A DNA stretch of 48,162 nt from Anaerotignum lactatifermentans DSM 14214 (lineage in GTDB: Bacteria; Bacillota; Clostridia; Lachnospirales; Anaerotignaceae): positions 1-48,162 of the forward strand of contig NZ_FRAH01000022.1 in NCBI RefSeq assembly GCF_900142265.1, written 5' to 3'. The notes under the pieces are model-generated. The model was not told the DNA's origin and did no database searches. It saw only the letters and a list, made by a program, of their open reading frames with translations. Below, one piece after another: positions 1 through 8,047 of the stretch. The translations under genes and the position numbers were made by a program. Positions within the stretch are counted from its first letter, which is position 1. Every line of letters starts with the position of its first letter.

Positions 1-75
1 CTTTCGTTTGGAATTAAAGTGTTCAATCGGCTTGGTAAACCCATGACCATGGAGCATCAACACCCTCGCATATAA
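1..75 (+). CDS. 3' tail of an unrecognised gene cut by the window edge
   Basis: An open frame enters from the left edge and stops with TAA at 73-75, giving 24 residues ending MEHQHPRI. I do not recognise the family. The long apparently non-coding stretch after it would fit the tail of an insertion sequence, but this is a guess. It could also be a chance open frame, because only 24 codons are visible. Confidence 0.25.
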   Translation, partial: LSFGIKVFNRLGKPMTMEHQHPRI

Positions 76-282
76 GAATCCAGCTTAAGATGGACAGATG
101 CGAAACCACACTGCAAGATGGTTGTCCAATCACTTAAGCAAACAGCCAGCGGTTTGAAGCTAACTTCCATGTCAGGGGAACAGACTTTTGGTGAAGTAAC
201 TCTCTGGGAGTTCAACAGGGGTGACTAGAACTTTTGCCTGATTGACACTGGGACAATTATATCATGGGTTTAATGAAGCCTA
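76..282. other. Non-coding stretch, possible mobile-element end
   Basis: About 200 bases with no convincing gene. It is less AT-rich than the intergenic DNA around it. One speculative reading is the 3' non-coding end of an IS110/IS1111-type element, where such a region can encode a structured RNA. I saw no terminal repeat or diagnostic sequence that proves this. Confidence 0.2.
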
Positions 283-311
283 TTGAACAAAGTAACTATT
301 AAATTTTATAT
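283..311 (+). promoter_or_regulatory. Putative sigma-A promoter for the HipA-like gene
   Basis: TTGAAC at 283-288 and TTATAT at 306-311 are separated by exactly 17 bases. They lie 45 bases upstream of the GTG start of the next gene. The match is good but found by eye only. Confidence 0.5.
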
Positions 312-355
312 AAGAATAATGGTATCTAAAGATACTATACGAGGTGGTGTAAAGG

Positions 356-1453
356 GTGAAAACAGTATATGAAATCATGCATGGAAATCGGAAGGTTGCC
401 TGGATCGATACACAGGGGCACTGCAAAATATATTATAAAAGTTTTATGCCCTTTAGCCTGTATCTTGAGGAAACAGAGAATGATATTGATACATTGGTAA
501 ATAATATCACAAATTTTTATCATTGGTGCGCAAGCAGGATATTGACATTGGACCGTCAGTATGCGAAGGCAATCTTAAACAGTATTGGTGCTTCGCAGGC
601 ATTTACAGATAAAGAACGTGCAGGAATTGCATTAACATACAGATGCCTGTCCTTGACAGATATTTATTGGGTACGCCAGAAAAAAGAAAAAATCTTCTTT
701 GACGAAGTGAACCTTTATGAGAATCATTTGGACAATGCTTTGGTAGATGTTTCCTTAAAGGGAAAACAGCTTACTGTCCATAATGAGCATTTGGAAAATG
801 AATTTGCAAAGGATCTTTCTACGAATGGATGTTTCCCGAAAGCATGGATTAGAAATAACGATAATTTTCAGCTTTATAAAGATGGTGGGAGAGAAGTAGT
901 GGAAAATGAAATCCTCGCGAGTAAAGTTTGTCAGTGCTTTGACTGCAAACAGGTGACATATACTTTGGGAGAATATGATGGGGAACCTGTATCTGTCAGT
1001 GATATCATGACAACCAAAGAAAGATCTATCGTATCCAGAGAAGCCTTTGAAATTTATGCGGTAAATAAAGAGATTGACCCAATGAAATATATTTTGAAGC
1101 TGGATGCCTATTCTTTTTATATGATGAACATACTGGATTATCTTGTTGGCAATGTGGATAGGCATTGGGGTAACTGGGGATTTTTGATCGACAATCAAAA
1201 GAATAAACTACTCTGTTTGCATCCGTTGATGGATTTTAACCAGTCTTTCCAAGCGTATGATACCATAGAAGGAGCTAGATGCCAGACAGTTTTACCACTG
1301 CATATTTCTCAAAAGGAAGCCGCGGTGGAGGCTGTGAAAAAAATAGGTATGAATCAGATAACAGAAATCGATCCAGCGTGGTTTGCAGGAAAAGAAAAGG
1401 AATACAAGATGTTGCTGGATAGGCTGCATATTTTAAAAACATATGTGAAATGA
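356..1453 (+). CDS. HipA-like serine/threonine kinase domain protein
   Basis: A 365-residue protein whose C-terminal third carries the HipA/PI3K-like kinase signature. The catalytic-loop motif NVDRHWGN is at about residues 266-273, and a DFN metal-binding motif (MDFNQSF) is at about 292-298. These correspond to the NxDDHxxN and DF-type motifs of HipA kinases, which phosphorylate protein substrates. The first 170 residues match no family I recognise. The start is GTG with GAGGTGG eight bases upstream. No HipB-like antitoxin is adjacent, so this may be a stand-alone HipA-domain regulator, not a classical toxin. A promoter lies upstream and a strong terminator follows, so it is probably transcribed alone. 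The kinase fold is well supported; the substrate is unknown. Confidence 0.7.
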   Translation: MKTVYEIMHGNRKVAWIDTQGHCKIYYKSFMPFSLYLEETENDIDTLVNNITNFYHWCASRILTLDRQYAKAILNSIGASQAFTDKERAGIALTYRCLSLTDIYWVRQKKEKIFFDEVNLYENHLDNALVDVSLKGKQLTVHNEHLENEFAKDLSTNGCFPKAWIRNNDNFQLYKDGGREVVENEILASKVCQCFDCKQVTYTLGEYDGEPVSVSDIMTTKERSIVSREAFEIYAVNKEIDPMKYILKLDAYSFYMMNILDYLVGNVDRHWGNWGFLIDNQKNKLLCLHPLMDFNQSFQAYDTIEGARCQTVLPLHISQKEAAVEAVKKIGMNQITEIDPAWFAGKEKEYKMLLDRLHILKTYVK

Positions 1454-1470
1454 GAAAAAAGTGAATACAA

Positions 1471-1507
1471 AGAGCAGAATCTATAATCAGGTTCTGCTCT
1501 TTTTTTG
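1471..1507 (+). terminator. Rho-independent terminator after the HipA-like gene
   Basis: A 10-bp stem (1471-1480 with 1491-1500, one G-U pair) encloses a ten-base loop and is followed directly by a run of T. It sits 18 bases after the stop codon. Confidence 0.85.
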
Positions 1508-1684
1508 TTTCAAGAATTTTGTGCGGAAGTAGAAATTTTCATAAGTTAAATTATTTCAGATTTTATTTGTTTACATAATGTTGGTACAAATTTAAGCCAC
1601 TGATTTTTCAGATTTGTAGATTTTATCATTTTATTTTCCTACAATTTTAGTAAAGAAGGATTTACAAAGATTGAGGTGATTCGT

Positions 1685-2200
1685 ATGAAGACAAAAAAGA
1701 ATCATAAACAGATGAGATGTCTATACTGCGGTGCAACAGTGATGCTACGTGATGCCAGTTTTGTATACGGGAAAAATGCTTTGGAAAAGAAAGTCTATGT
1801 TTGCTCAAACTATCCATCTTGTGATGCTTATGTAGGCGTATTGCCAAATAGCAATGGACCAAAAGGGACGTTAGCCAATGGAGAATTACGCAATTTAAGA
1901 ATCTATGCCCATCATGTCTTTGATGAGATTTGGAAAAGAGGCATAATGAGCCGAAAAGATGCCTATCGTTGGATGAGAGATCAATTTTTTATGACAGGGG
2001 AGCAAGCTCATATCGGAAATTTCTCTGAATATATGTGTCAACGACTCATGGAGAAAAGCCAAGCATTATTGGAACAACACAACAAAGGAACGGGAGGGAA
2101 AAAGAATGAATATACATTTGAATGCAGAACAAAGAAAAATGGTAGAAGAAAATTTGTCGGTGATACAAAAAGTCATCAGCAAACATGTTATGCTCAATGA
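1685..2200 (+). CDS. DUF3268-family zinc-finger protein
   Basis: A protein of 171 residues with an N-terminal zinc finger (MRCLYCGA, then VCSNYPSCDAYVG) and the conserved segments of DUF3268: GTLAN, LR, AHHVFDEIW, SRKDAYRW and HIGNF. The family is common on phages and integrative elements of Firmicutes, and its function is not established; nucleic-acid binding is an inference from the finger. I prefer ATG 1685 over GTG 1676 because GAGGTG at 1673-1678 then sits at a normal distance. The last 95 bases overlap the following sigma-factor gene in another frame. The basic C-terminal end (after about residue 135) lies in this overlap and may be an extension typical of neither family. Confidence 0.75.
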   Translation: MKTKKNHKQMRCLYCGATVMLRDASFVYGKNALEKKVYVCSNYPSCDAYVGVLPNSNGPKGTLANGELRNLRIYAHHVFDEIWKRGIMSRKDAYRWMRDQFFMTGEQAHIGNFSEYMCQRLMEKSQALLEQHNKGTGGKKNEYTFECRTKKNGRRKFVGDTKSHQQTCYAQ

Positions 2201-2663
2201 ATCTGTAGATGGGATGGGATATGATGACATTTATCAGATTGGCAGTATTGGTCTATGTAAAGCAGCAGTGACATATCGCAGTGGAAGCGATGCGTCTTTT
2301 CAAACCTATGCTTTTTCCGTGGTACGCAATGAGATTTATAATCATCTGCGCAGTATTGTAAACAAACAAAAAGCAAAATTGACAGATATTGCGGAAAAAC
2401 AGGCACTGGTATCATCAGAGCAGACACCGGAAGAGAGGATAGCGGATCAAGCAGCGCTGGATGCACTTCGCTTATCAAAGGAACGATATCAAGGTGTGGC
2501 AAAATGCGGAATTGAAGCCTTAGAACTGAAACTGAAAGGATACAGTGGTGCGGAAATCGCAAAAATGTATCAGGTAAAGCCTAATTATATCGCTGCTTGC
2601 ATTTGCAGAGCTGTAAAGTATCTAAAGAAGGATAAGGCATTTTTCGCGGACTTAGGAAAATAA
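2106..2663 (+). CDS. Small sigma-70-family RNA polymerase sigma factor
   Basis: A 185-residue protein with sigma region 2 at about residues 35-90 (the DDIYQIGSIGLCKA segment, then FQTYAFSVVRNEIYNHLR) and a C-terminal region-4 helix-turn-helix at about 145-178 (GYSGAEIAKMYQVKPNYIAA). It should direct RNA polymerase to specific promoters or serve as a phage- or ICE-type transcription activator. GGGAGG at 2093-2098 lies seven bases before the ATG. The start lies inside the upstream zinc-finger gene, suggesting translational coupling. No anti-sigma factor is visible. The sigma family is clear; the regulon cannot be told. Confidence 0.85.
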   Translation: MNIHLNAEQRKMVEENLSVIQKVISKHVMLNESVDGMGYDDIYQIGSIGLCKAAVTYRSGSDASFQTYAFSVVRNEIYNHLRSIVNKQKAKLTDIAEKQALVSSEQTPEERIADQAALDALRLSKERYQGVAKCGIEALELKLKGYSGAEIAKMYQVKPNYIAACICRAVKYLKKDKAFFADLGK

Positions 2664-2724
2664 CGAAATTTGTTGTAGTTGATATACTTGATTTTGTATC
2701 AGATAAATAAAGGAGGAAGAAAAC

Positions 2725-3429
2725 ATGATTCAATTATATGCGGCAGTTGGAAGATATCATATTGAGGTTCAGCCAAATGGCAAAAAAATACCTATTGTTA
2801 CTGTTGGGATCAATGAATGTGCTTTGACCATAGAAGAGATGGTCCTTTGGTCTAGCCTGATCTGGAACATCCTGACAAAAGAGGAACTGGAAGAAAGCTA
2901 TAAAAGAAAAGCAGAGAAATCTGGAGTAGATCCAAAAACTTTTGAAAATACTTTGCAGCGAATGGAAGGGAGAAACCTAGTTGCTAGTGCGAAAGCGATA
3001 AAGGGCGATGAGGCTTTATATCAACTTCTTGCGAACCTTTATGTGGTTCCTATCACAAGCAGCTTTTCTACAAAAGTAAAAGCGTTTCTGCATTTGATAT
3101 TTTGCGAGAAAGTACCATTTTCTGCAGTAAAATTAGTTTTTCAAAAAGAATCCTATGACCAGATGCAGCAGAAAGTAATCCATTTGTCTAAGCAAACGCT
3201 GTTGTCTAGTGCAGAGATTTTGAAATGTATCGAAACAGGTGTGACAGATGTATCTACCAGTGAAAAAGTTCTGGATGCATTGTATGATGATGATTTCAGT
3301 ACCTGCGATAATCTGGGACTTTTTATGCGATTTTATGACCATTATAGAGAGATTCTGGAAGCAGTGGCAACATTGTATTTGAGCAGGAATATTGTATTTG
3401 ATAAATTGAGTCCAACAGATAAGATTTAA
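2725..3429 (+). CDS. Hypothetical protein, 234 residues
   Basis: I do not recognise this protein. It has no signal peptide or membrane segment and looks mostly helical. AAAGGAGG lies about nine bases before the ATG, so translation is well supported. It follows the sigma-factor gene by 61 bases and is closed by a hairpin at 3488-3529, so the zinc-finger, sigma and hypothetical genes may form one unit. A short stretch near the N-terminus (IEEMVLWSSLIWNILTKEEL) could be part of a winged-helix-like or helical domain, but this is weak. Confidence 0.65.
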   Translation: MIQLYAAVGRYHIEVQPNGKKIPIVTVGINECALTIEEMVLWSSLIWNILTKEELEESYKRKAEKSGVDPKTFENTLQRMEGRNLVASAKAIKGDEALYQLLANLYVVPITSSFSTKVKAFLHLIFCEKVPFSAVKLVFQKESYDQMQQKVIHLSKQTLLSSAEILKCIETGVTDVSTSEKVLDALYDDDFSTCDNLGLFMRFYDHYREILEAVATLYLSRNIVFDKLSPTDKI

Positions 3430-3487
3430 TCTGATATATTTGGCATTATATATGGAAAACTGGTGATGAGATTTTTCATCAAAAAAA

Positions 3488-3536
3488 AGAGAATTGGAGT
3501 CGTTGCAATACAAAAGATTCCAGTTCTCTTATTTTA
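3488..3536 (+). terminator. Rho-independent terminator
   Basis: An 11-bp stem (3488-3498 with 3519-3529, one wobble pair) with a 20-base loop is followed by a T-rich but interrupted tail. It closes the sigma-factor unit. Confidence 0.6.
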
Positions 3537-3843
3537 TGGGATCTTTTTTGGCATTTTTTGTGTTAGATTACGGAATAGCTTAGAATTCATGAGACTTTTT
3601 TCACAAAATAATCTGATATGTAAATCTCAAAATTATTTCAAAATAAATACATACATGATATACTTAAATAACAAGATTTTCCATTTAAGCAGTATGCTAT
3701 TAAGGTAAAGAACATGTATGAGGGCTATCACAGACTTAGGAAACAAAAAATTAGTATGAACCTAGAGAAAAATGCTCGCTCTGTTATGGAAAAACAGTAG
3801 AAATTAACTAAATAAAACGGGTAAATTATTGAGGTACAAAGAT
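3537..3843 (+). other. Intergenic region with one possible 28-residue ORF
   Basis: AT-rich DNA between the terminator and the large operon. A 28-residue open frame runs from ATG 3714 to TAG 3800, with AAGG about eight bases upstream. It is hydrophilic and basic, and I do not recognise it. The promoter of the downstream operon is presumably here, but no clear -35/-10 pair stood out. Confidence 0.3.
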
Positions 3844-6800
3844 ATGCGAATTATAAACAATGAAGAATATAAAGATATATCTATAGCTGAGCTAAAGTTA
3901 TCTAAGAGGACATACAACTGTTTGATGCGTGCAGGTTTCCATACGCTTTATCTGCTTATCGAGAATTACGAAATTTTACCATCTATACGAAAAATGGGTG
4001 TAAAGAGTTTCAATGAAATTGAGGAGGTTTTAGATAAGATTTCTCAGGATGGGATTTCAGCTTTTATTCAAGGGTATCCTAATGTCACGGTACACTCTGC
4101 TGCTGAGGAATGTATGGTAGTTCAAGGTGTTCCTTTATCAGAGAGGATTCTTTCTCGTCCAGCAAGTGACTTGCATGTTTCTGTACGAATATATCACTCT
4201 TTTCAGAGTGAAGGGATTGAAACAATCGAACAGGCATTAAAACTGACACCAGAAGCAATATGCCATATGCGAAATATAGGGGCGATATCTGCACGACAAC
4301 TACAGGAGCAGTTAGAATTACTATGTGAAATGGGTGAAGCTTATTTTGCATTAAATAACGGAGCGGCTGAGGATGATCCAAAAAGCCGGGTGTATAATAA
4401 GAGAGAAATAGATATAGCACTTGTAAAGACTTTGCAGGAAAACTATGGCCTTAAAATATCTTGGCTCAGTGAGTGGTACAGTCTTTCCAAACAGTCAATT
4501 TACAATAAACTTGCAAAAAAAGTGAACAAAGGACATTGGTGTAATAAAGAACTTCTATCCGAAGAAAGAATTGTTATTACCAGAATGATTGACGAGAGGC
4601 TGTTTTTCTTTGAAAAAGATGATGTTAAATATTACTTAGTAAATAATATGAAGGATAACTGTGCATATCTGATTATATCTGCCGAGGATATCAAATGTTT
4701 TTTTCTCGTTGATTTACCCGAAGCATTACAGGTGCGTATAAAAACACAGAATCTACATAGATTTACTGAGGATGAATGTACTGTGTTGGATACACTTGGT
4801 AAAAAAGTTTTTATTTTAAAAAAACAACATTTTATGCCAAATAATTCTTTAATGTTTAGGAATCTTGCGAATATACGAAATCTATCATTGGATGAATATT
4901 CAAAATTCCTTTTTGGACTTCCGTTTTGTTCAGCGAGTGTTTCCATTACTGATGATCGTATAATTGCTTTTTTAGAGGAAAACACAATTAATGGGCAAAC
5001 TTACATTCCAGCCACTCCTGATAGTCAGTGGATTAGGGCATATATTTCGAGAAGTCCTTACAATACTGAAGAATTTATATCATTTTATGGTTTTAGTGTG
5101 GCAGGAAATGAAGAAAATGCTGTACTTGATTTTACTGCTGAGGATTTTAATATTGTCGAGCCGGATATGCAGATTCATGGAACAGGAGTGGATTATATTG
5201 AAAAACTATTTGCTGATACACCTCTTTTAGGTAGCCGAATTCTTTCAGAAAAGAATCTAGATATTTTGTATCAGAACAGTAGGGAATTTGTTGGTCAATT
5301 ATTAAATTCTTTATCAGCAAAGCCTAGTCCGAAGGTTGAAATGCAGATTGCACTTGCAGTAATTAACTATGCCAAAGGCTGGAATACTGAGGGTGAATCT
5401 GGATTTTGGCGATATATTACTGCACAGTTTGGATATCGTGATGAGAGTGGTCAATTAAGAAATCTGCTGTGTAGTTGCATAAAAAATGCGTTGATTCGTA
5501 ACAATAGATGGTTTGTAACAAATGCCAGCGGTAATCAATTTAAGTCTACCATTGTTGCCCATGCGTTTTCGACTAAGAAGTCATGGTTGTATTTCTGCGA
5601 TTTCTTATTTGATTTTTACAAAACGAATCTTAACTGGCAGTATATTGAGGATGATCCGATGATTGCTCGTATGGTGTTGTCACTTCGAAATAAGATGAAT
5701 ACATCTGATGAAACATCTGATGAAGATATTGAAATCAGTTCTAAGGTCTACTACTTCAGAGAAGGTATTATCAAGCTAATTGTATATCGACCGAAATATG
5801 CAACGCGGTTGGTTACATCATTGATAAAGAGAATTGATAGTTTAGTGAATCACACGAACCTGGCTGCAACTACCTATGAGGAACAACTTTGCGATGAGTG
5901 GATGGCTAAAAAACTTCAAGGTATTACTACTGTAAGGAAAAAAGAGACAACTCGTGAAAGGCGAACTGTTGCAATTGATTATACCCGGATTCGACCCATC
6001 TATCAGTTGCATAATGAAACTGAGGTTAGAATTATGTTTCCTGATGTTCGACTTGCACATAATGAGTTTTCGTCGTTACGGCTTACAGTATGTCATGAAG
6101 GTAACATGGTTGAACAAAGAACGCTGAGTTTTTATGGTAATGAACTCGGAAAAACAATGAGCGGATTTGTGTTAAATCTAGAAGATTATCTTAGACGCTC
6201 TGGTTCTAATAAATTTGATCCACAGATCATTATTACTTGTGATGATACTGAAATTTATAACTCTGAAAAAGTGTTATATAGAGGTTGTCTGATTTTTAAG
6301 GAGAAGTCAGAGAAGGATGTAAGTAGTTGTGAAACAGGTGGCTATTCTCTTTTTGTACCTAAAACAGCAGTGGTAGATATTAACGGTGCAGAAGTATCTA
6401 CCATCAAAGAAAGTACGTATATTAAGGGATATTATGCTGATCTTCAGAAGGGTTTCGTAATTAAAATCGATGGTGAACTTGTTGCTCTTGATAATGTTCA
6501 GAATAGCGGAGAACTTCGTATTATGGTTCCAAGTGGTAGTTACTTAGCTGAATATGTTAAGAATGGTGTTCGTTATAGTGTTGTTTCTGGAAAAGAAATC
6601 ATATATATAGTTTCTTCTGAACGTGAAAAAGAAAAAAAATATCGACTTGCAATAAACACTGATCTTGTCGATTTTGATACTTTGTTATATGAAGAAAAGG
6701 AAGGGACAAGAATATATAAAGTTGAGATTGGCAAGTTAGGCACTGATGATGTGTCATTACGCTTAATGGATCTCTCTAGTAATCGTTTATTACTTAGAAG

Positions 6801-8043
6801 AAATCTGAAGATAATTCGCTCACTTAACTATCGTTTTAATAGAGCATATTATTTCTCAGATGAAGATTATTGTGAAGCAAGAGTAAGGGTTGCTATTGGA
6901 AATGATGGTGTTCGAGAATACCCAATTACTCCTGGTGATACATGCATCAATATTCCATATGAAAACGGAGAACTTGAAATTTCTGTTCCAGTAATTAAAG
7001 TTACCGATAATGCTGATACTGAGTGGAATGGATCAAATCTGTACTGGATTAGAGATATTCCACAGGAAAGGTTTGTTTATGTGAAGGTTCCAACAGGTGT
7101 TAACGTAGAAATGACTCTGAATGGTCATAGTATTAGTACAGAGAGTTTGAACGCATTTGCTCTCGGTAATGCTGTATATGGGTTTTCGAATTCTGAAGAC
7201 AGAAGTTGGTTAATGGTTCAGCTGGCAGTTGCTGTAAATGGTCAGGAACCTCAGAAATATAACTTAGCCAGAATCGCTGTAAAAGAGCAGTTTGTTGAAA
7301 AGCCTGTAGTTAAGTTCGATGATGGAAAGATTAGTTGGAATCTTGGTTATGGCTTTATTGGTGATAAAAATGGCAGTTTTCAAATTACTATTTGTGAAGG
7401 AACTGAGTTTGAGAGAACCTTTAATTTGCAGTTGGAGAATGAACTAATTGCAGAAAATGTTGAACTTCCTATAGGAGAATATAAATACAGTATTAGCAAG
7501 CAATCTGGGAATCTGTTTGCGATGCAGCTTACCCCAATTATATGTGGTAGTCTTTTTGTTGGTGATGCGAACGAATTAAGATTTTTGAAGAAAATTATTA
7601 AGATTGAAACAATTACGTTTGAAGATGATACAAAGTATGAAGATGTAAAGATTCGACCTTGTTACATTGATCAAATCGAGTATAAAGGAATCCATTATGT
7701 TGGAAGCGAAGATAGAGAGTGTCCGGTATATACAGGTGTTATGTACTTTGTGAACGACAGTGGAAAACGCCATGAGTATTCATATGAAGATACAATTGAT
7801 GAAAAGGGGCATCGCCTCTACCAGATCAATCCAGTTAGAATCGTGTATATTAATGATAGTACATTAAGCATTACCCATGAAACAGGTGATCCCGAAGATC
7901 CTGGTGATGGATTTTATTATTATCGTTACTTTGACAGGTGGAAAAATGTTGATATTTACCAGTTAACTGATTGGGAGCCTACAAGGTTCAATAAAGACAA
8001 ATACTACCTTGCGGATTTATATTCATATAGAAAAGAGGTTTGA
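3844..8043 (+). CDS. Large protein with RNA polymerase alpha-CTD-like N-terminus, helicase partner
   Basis: A protein of 1399 residues. Residues about 8-66 resemble the C-terminal domain of the RNA polymerase alpha subunit, a helix-hairpin-helix fold: LKLSKRTYNCLMRAGFHTL, then KMGVKSFNEIEEVL. A second, weaker copy follows at about 105-162 (LHVSVRIYHSF, then RNIGAISARQLQEQL), and a helix-turn-helix-like segment at about 206-222 (WLSEWYSLSKQSIYNKL). The middle is helical and unrecognised. The last 700 residues look rich in beta strands, as in tandem beta-sandwich domains. I see no nuclease or ATPase motif. I prefer ATG 3844 over TTG 3829 because GAGGT at 3831-3835 then lies eight bases upstream. 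The stop is four bases before the next start, so it is co-translated with the DUF1998 helicase. A DNA-sensing or structural role in a defence complex is inferred from context; DruH of type III Druantia is an architectural analogue, not a proven homologue. Confidence 0.7.
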   Translation: MRIINNEEYKDISIAELKLSKRTYNCLMRAGFHTLYLLIENYEILPSIRKMGVKSFNEIEEVLDKISQDGISAFIQGYPNVTVHSAAEECMVVQGVPLSERILSRPASDLHVSVRIYHSFQSEGIETIEQALKLTPEAICHMRNIGAISARQLQEQLELLCEMGEAYFALNNGAAEDDPKSRVYNKREIDIALVKTLQENYGLKISWLSEWYSLSKQSIYNKLAKKVNKGHWCNKELLSEERIVITRMIDERLFFFEKDDVKYYLVNNMKDNCAYLIISAEDIKCFFLVDLPEALQVRIKTQNLHRFTEDECTVLDTLGKKVFILKKQHFMPNNSLMFRNLANIRNLSLDEYSKFLFGLPFCSASVSITDDRIIAFLEENTINGQTYIPATPDSQWIRAYISRSPYNTEEFISFYGFSVAGNEENAVLDFTAEDFNIVEPDMQIHGTGVDYIEKLFADTPLLGSRILSEKNLDILYQNSREFVGQLLNSLSAKPSPKVEMQIALAVINYAKGWNTEGESGFWRYITAQFGYRDESGQLRNLLCSCIKNALIRNNRWFVTNASGNQFKSTIVAHAFSTKKSWLYFCDFLFDFYKTNLNWQYIEDDPMIARMVLSLRNKMNTSDETSDEDIEISSKVYYFREGIIKLIVYRPKYATRLVTSLIKRIDSLVNHTNLAATTYEEQLCDEWMAKKLQGITTVRKKETTRERRTVAIDYTRIRPIYQLHNETEVRIMFPDVRLAHNEFSSLRLTVCHEGNMVEQRTLSFYGNELGKTMSGFVLNLEDYLRRSGSNKFDPQIIITCDDTEIYNSEKVLYRGCLIFKEKSEKDVSSCETGGYSLFVPKTAVVDINGAEVSTIKESTYIKGYYADLQKGFVIKIDGELVALDNVQNSGELRIMVPSGSYLAEYVKNGVRYSVVSGKEIIYIVSSEREKEKKYRLAINTDLVDFDTLLYEEKEGTRIYKVEIGKLGTDDVSLRLMDLSSNRLLLRRNLKIIRSLNYRFNRAYYFSDEDYCEARVRVAIGNDGVREYPITPGDTCINIPYENGELEISVPVIKVTDNADTEWNGSNLYWIRDIPQERFVYVKVPTGVNVEMTLNGHSISTESLNAFALGNAVYGFSNSEDRSWLMVQLAVAVNGQEPQKYNLARIAVKEQFVEKPVVKFDDGKISWNLGYGFIGDKNGSFQITICEGTEFERTFNLQLENELIAENVELPIGEYKYSISKQSGNLFAMQLTPIICGSLFVGDANELRFLKKIIKIETITFEDDTKYEDVKIRPCYIDQIEYKGIHYVGSEDRECPVYTGVMYFVNDSGKRHEYSYEDTIDEKGHRLYQINPVRIVYINDSTLSITHETGDPEDPGDGFYYYRYFDRWKNVDIYQLTDWEPTRFNKDKYYLADLYSYRKEV

Positions 8044-8047
8044 TTCC

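Noticed and set aside
3463-3708. An 81-codon + strand open frame
   Set aside because: It runs through the terminator hairpin at 3488-3529, has no ribosome binding site and looks like chance coding of AT-rich DNA.
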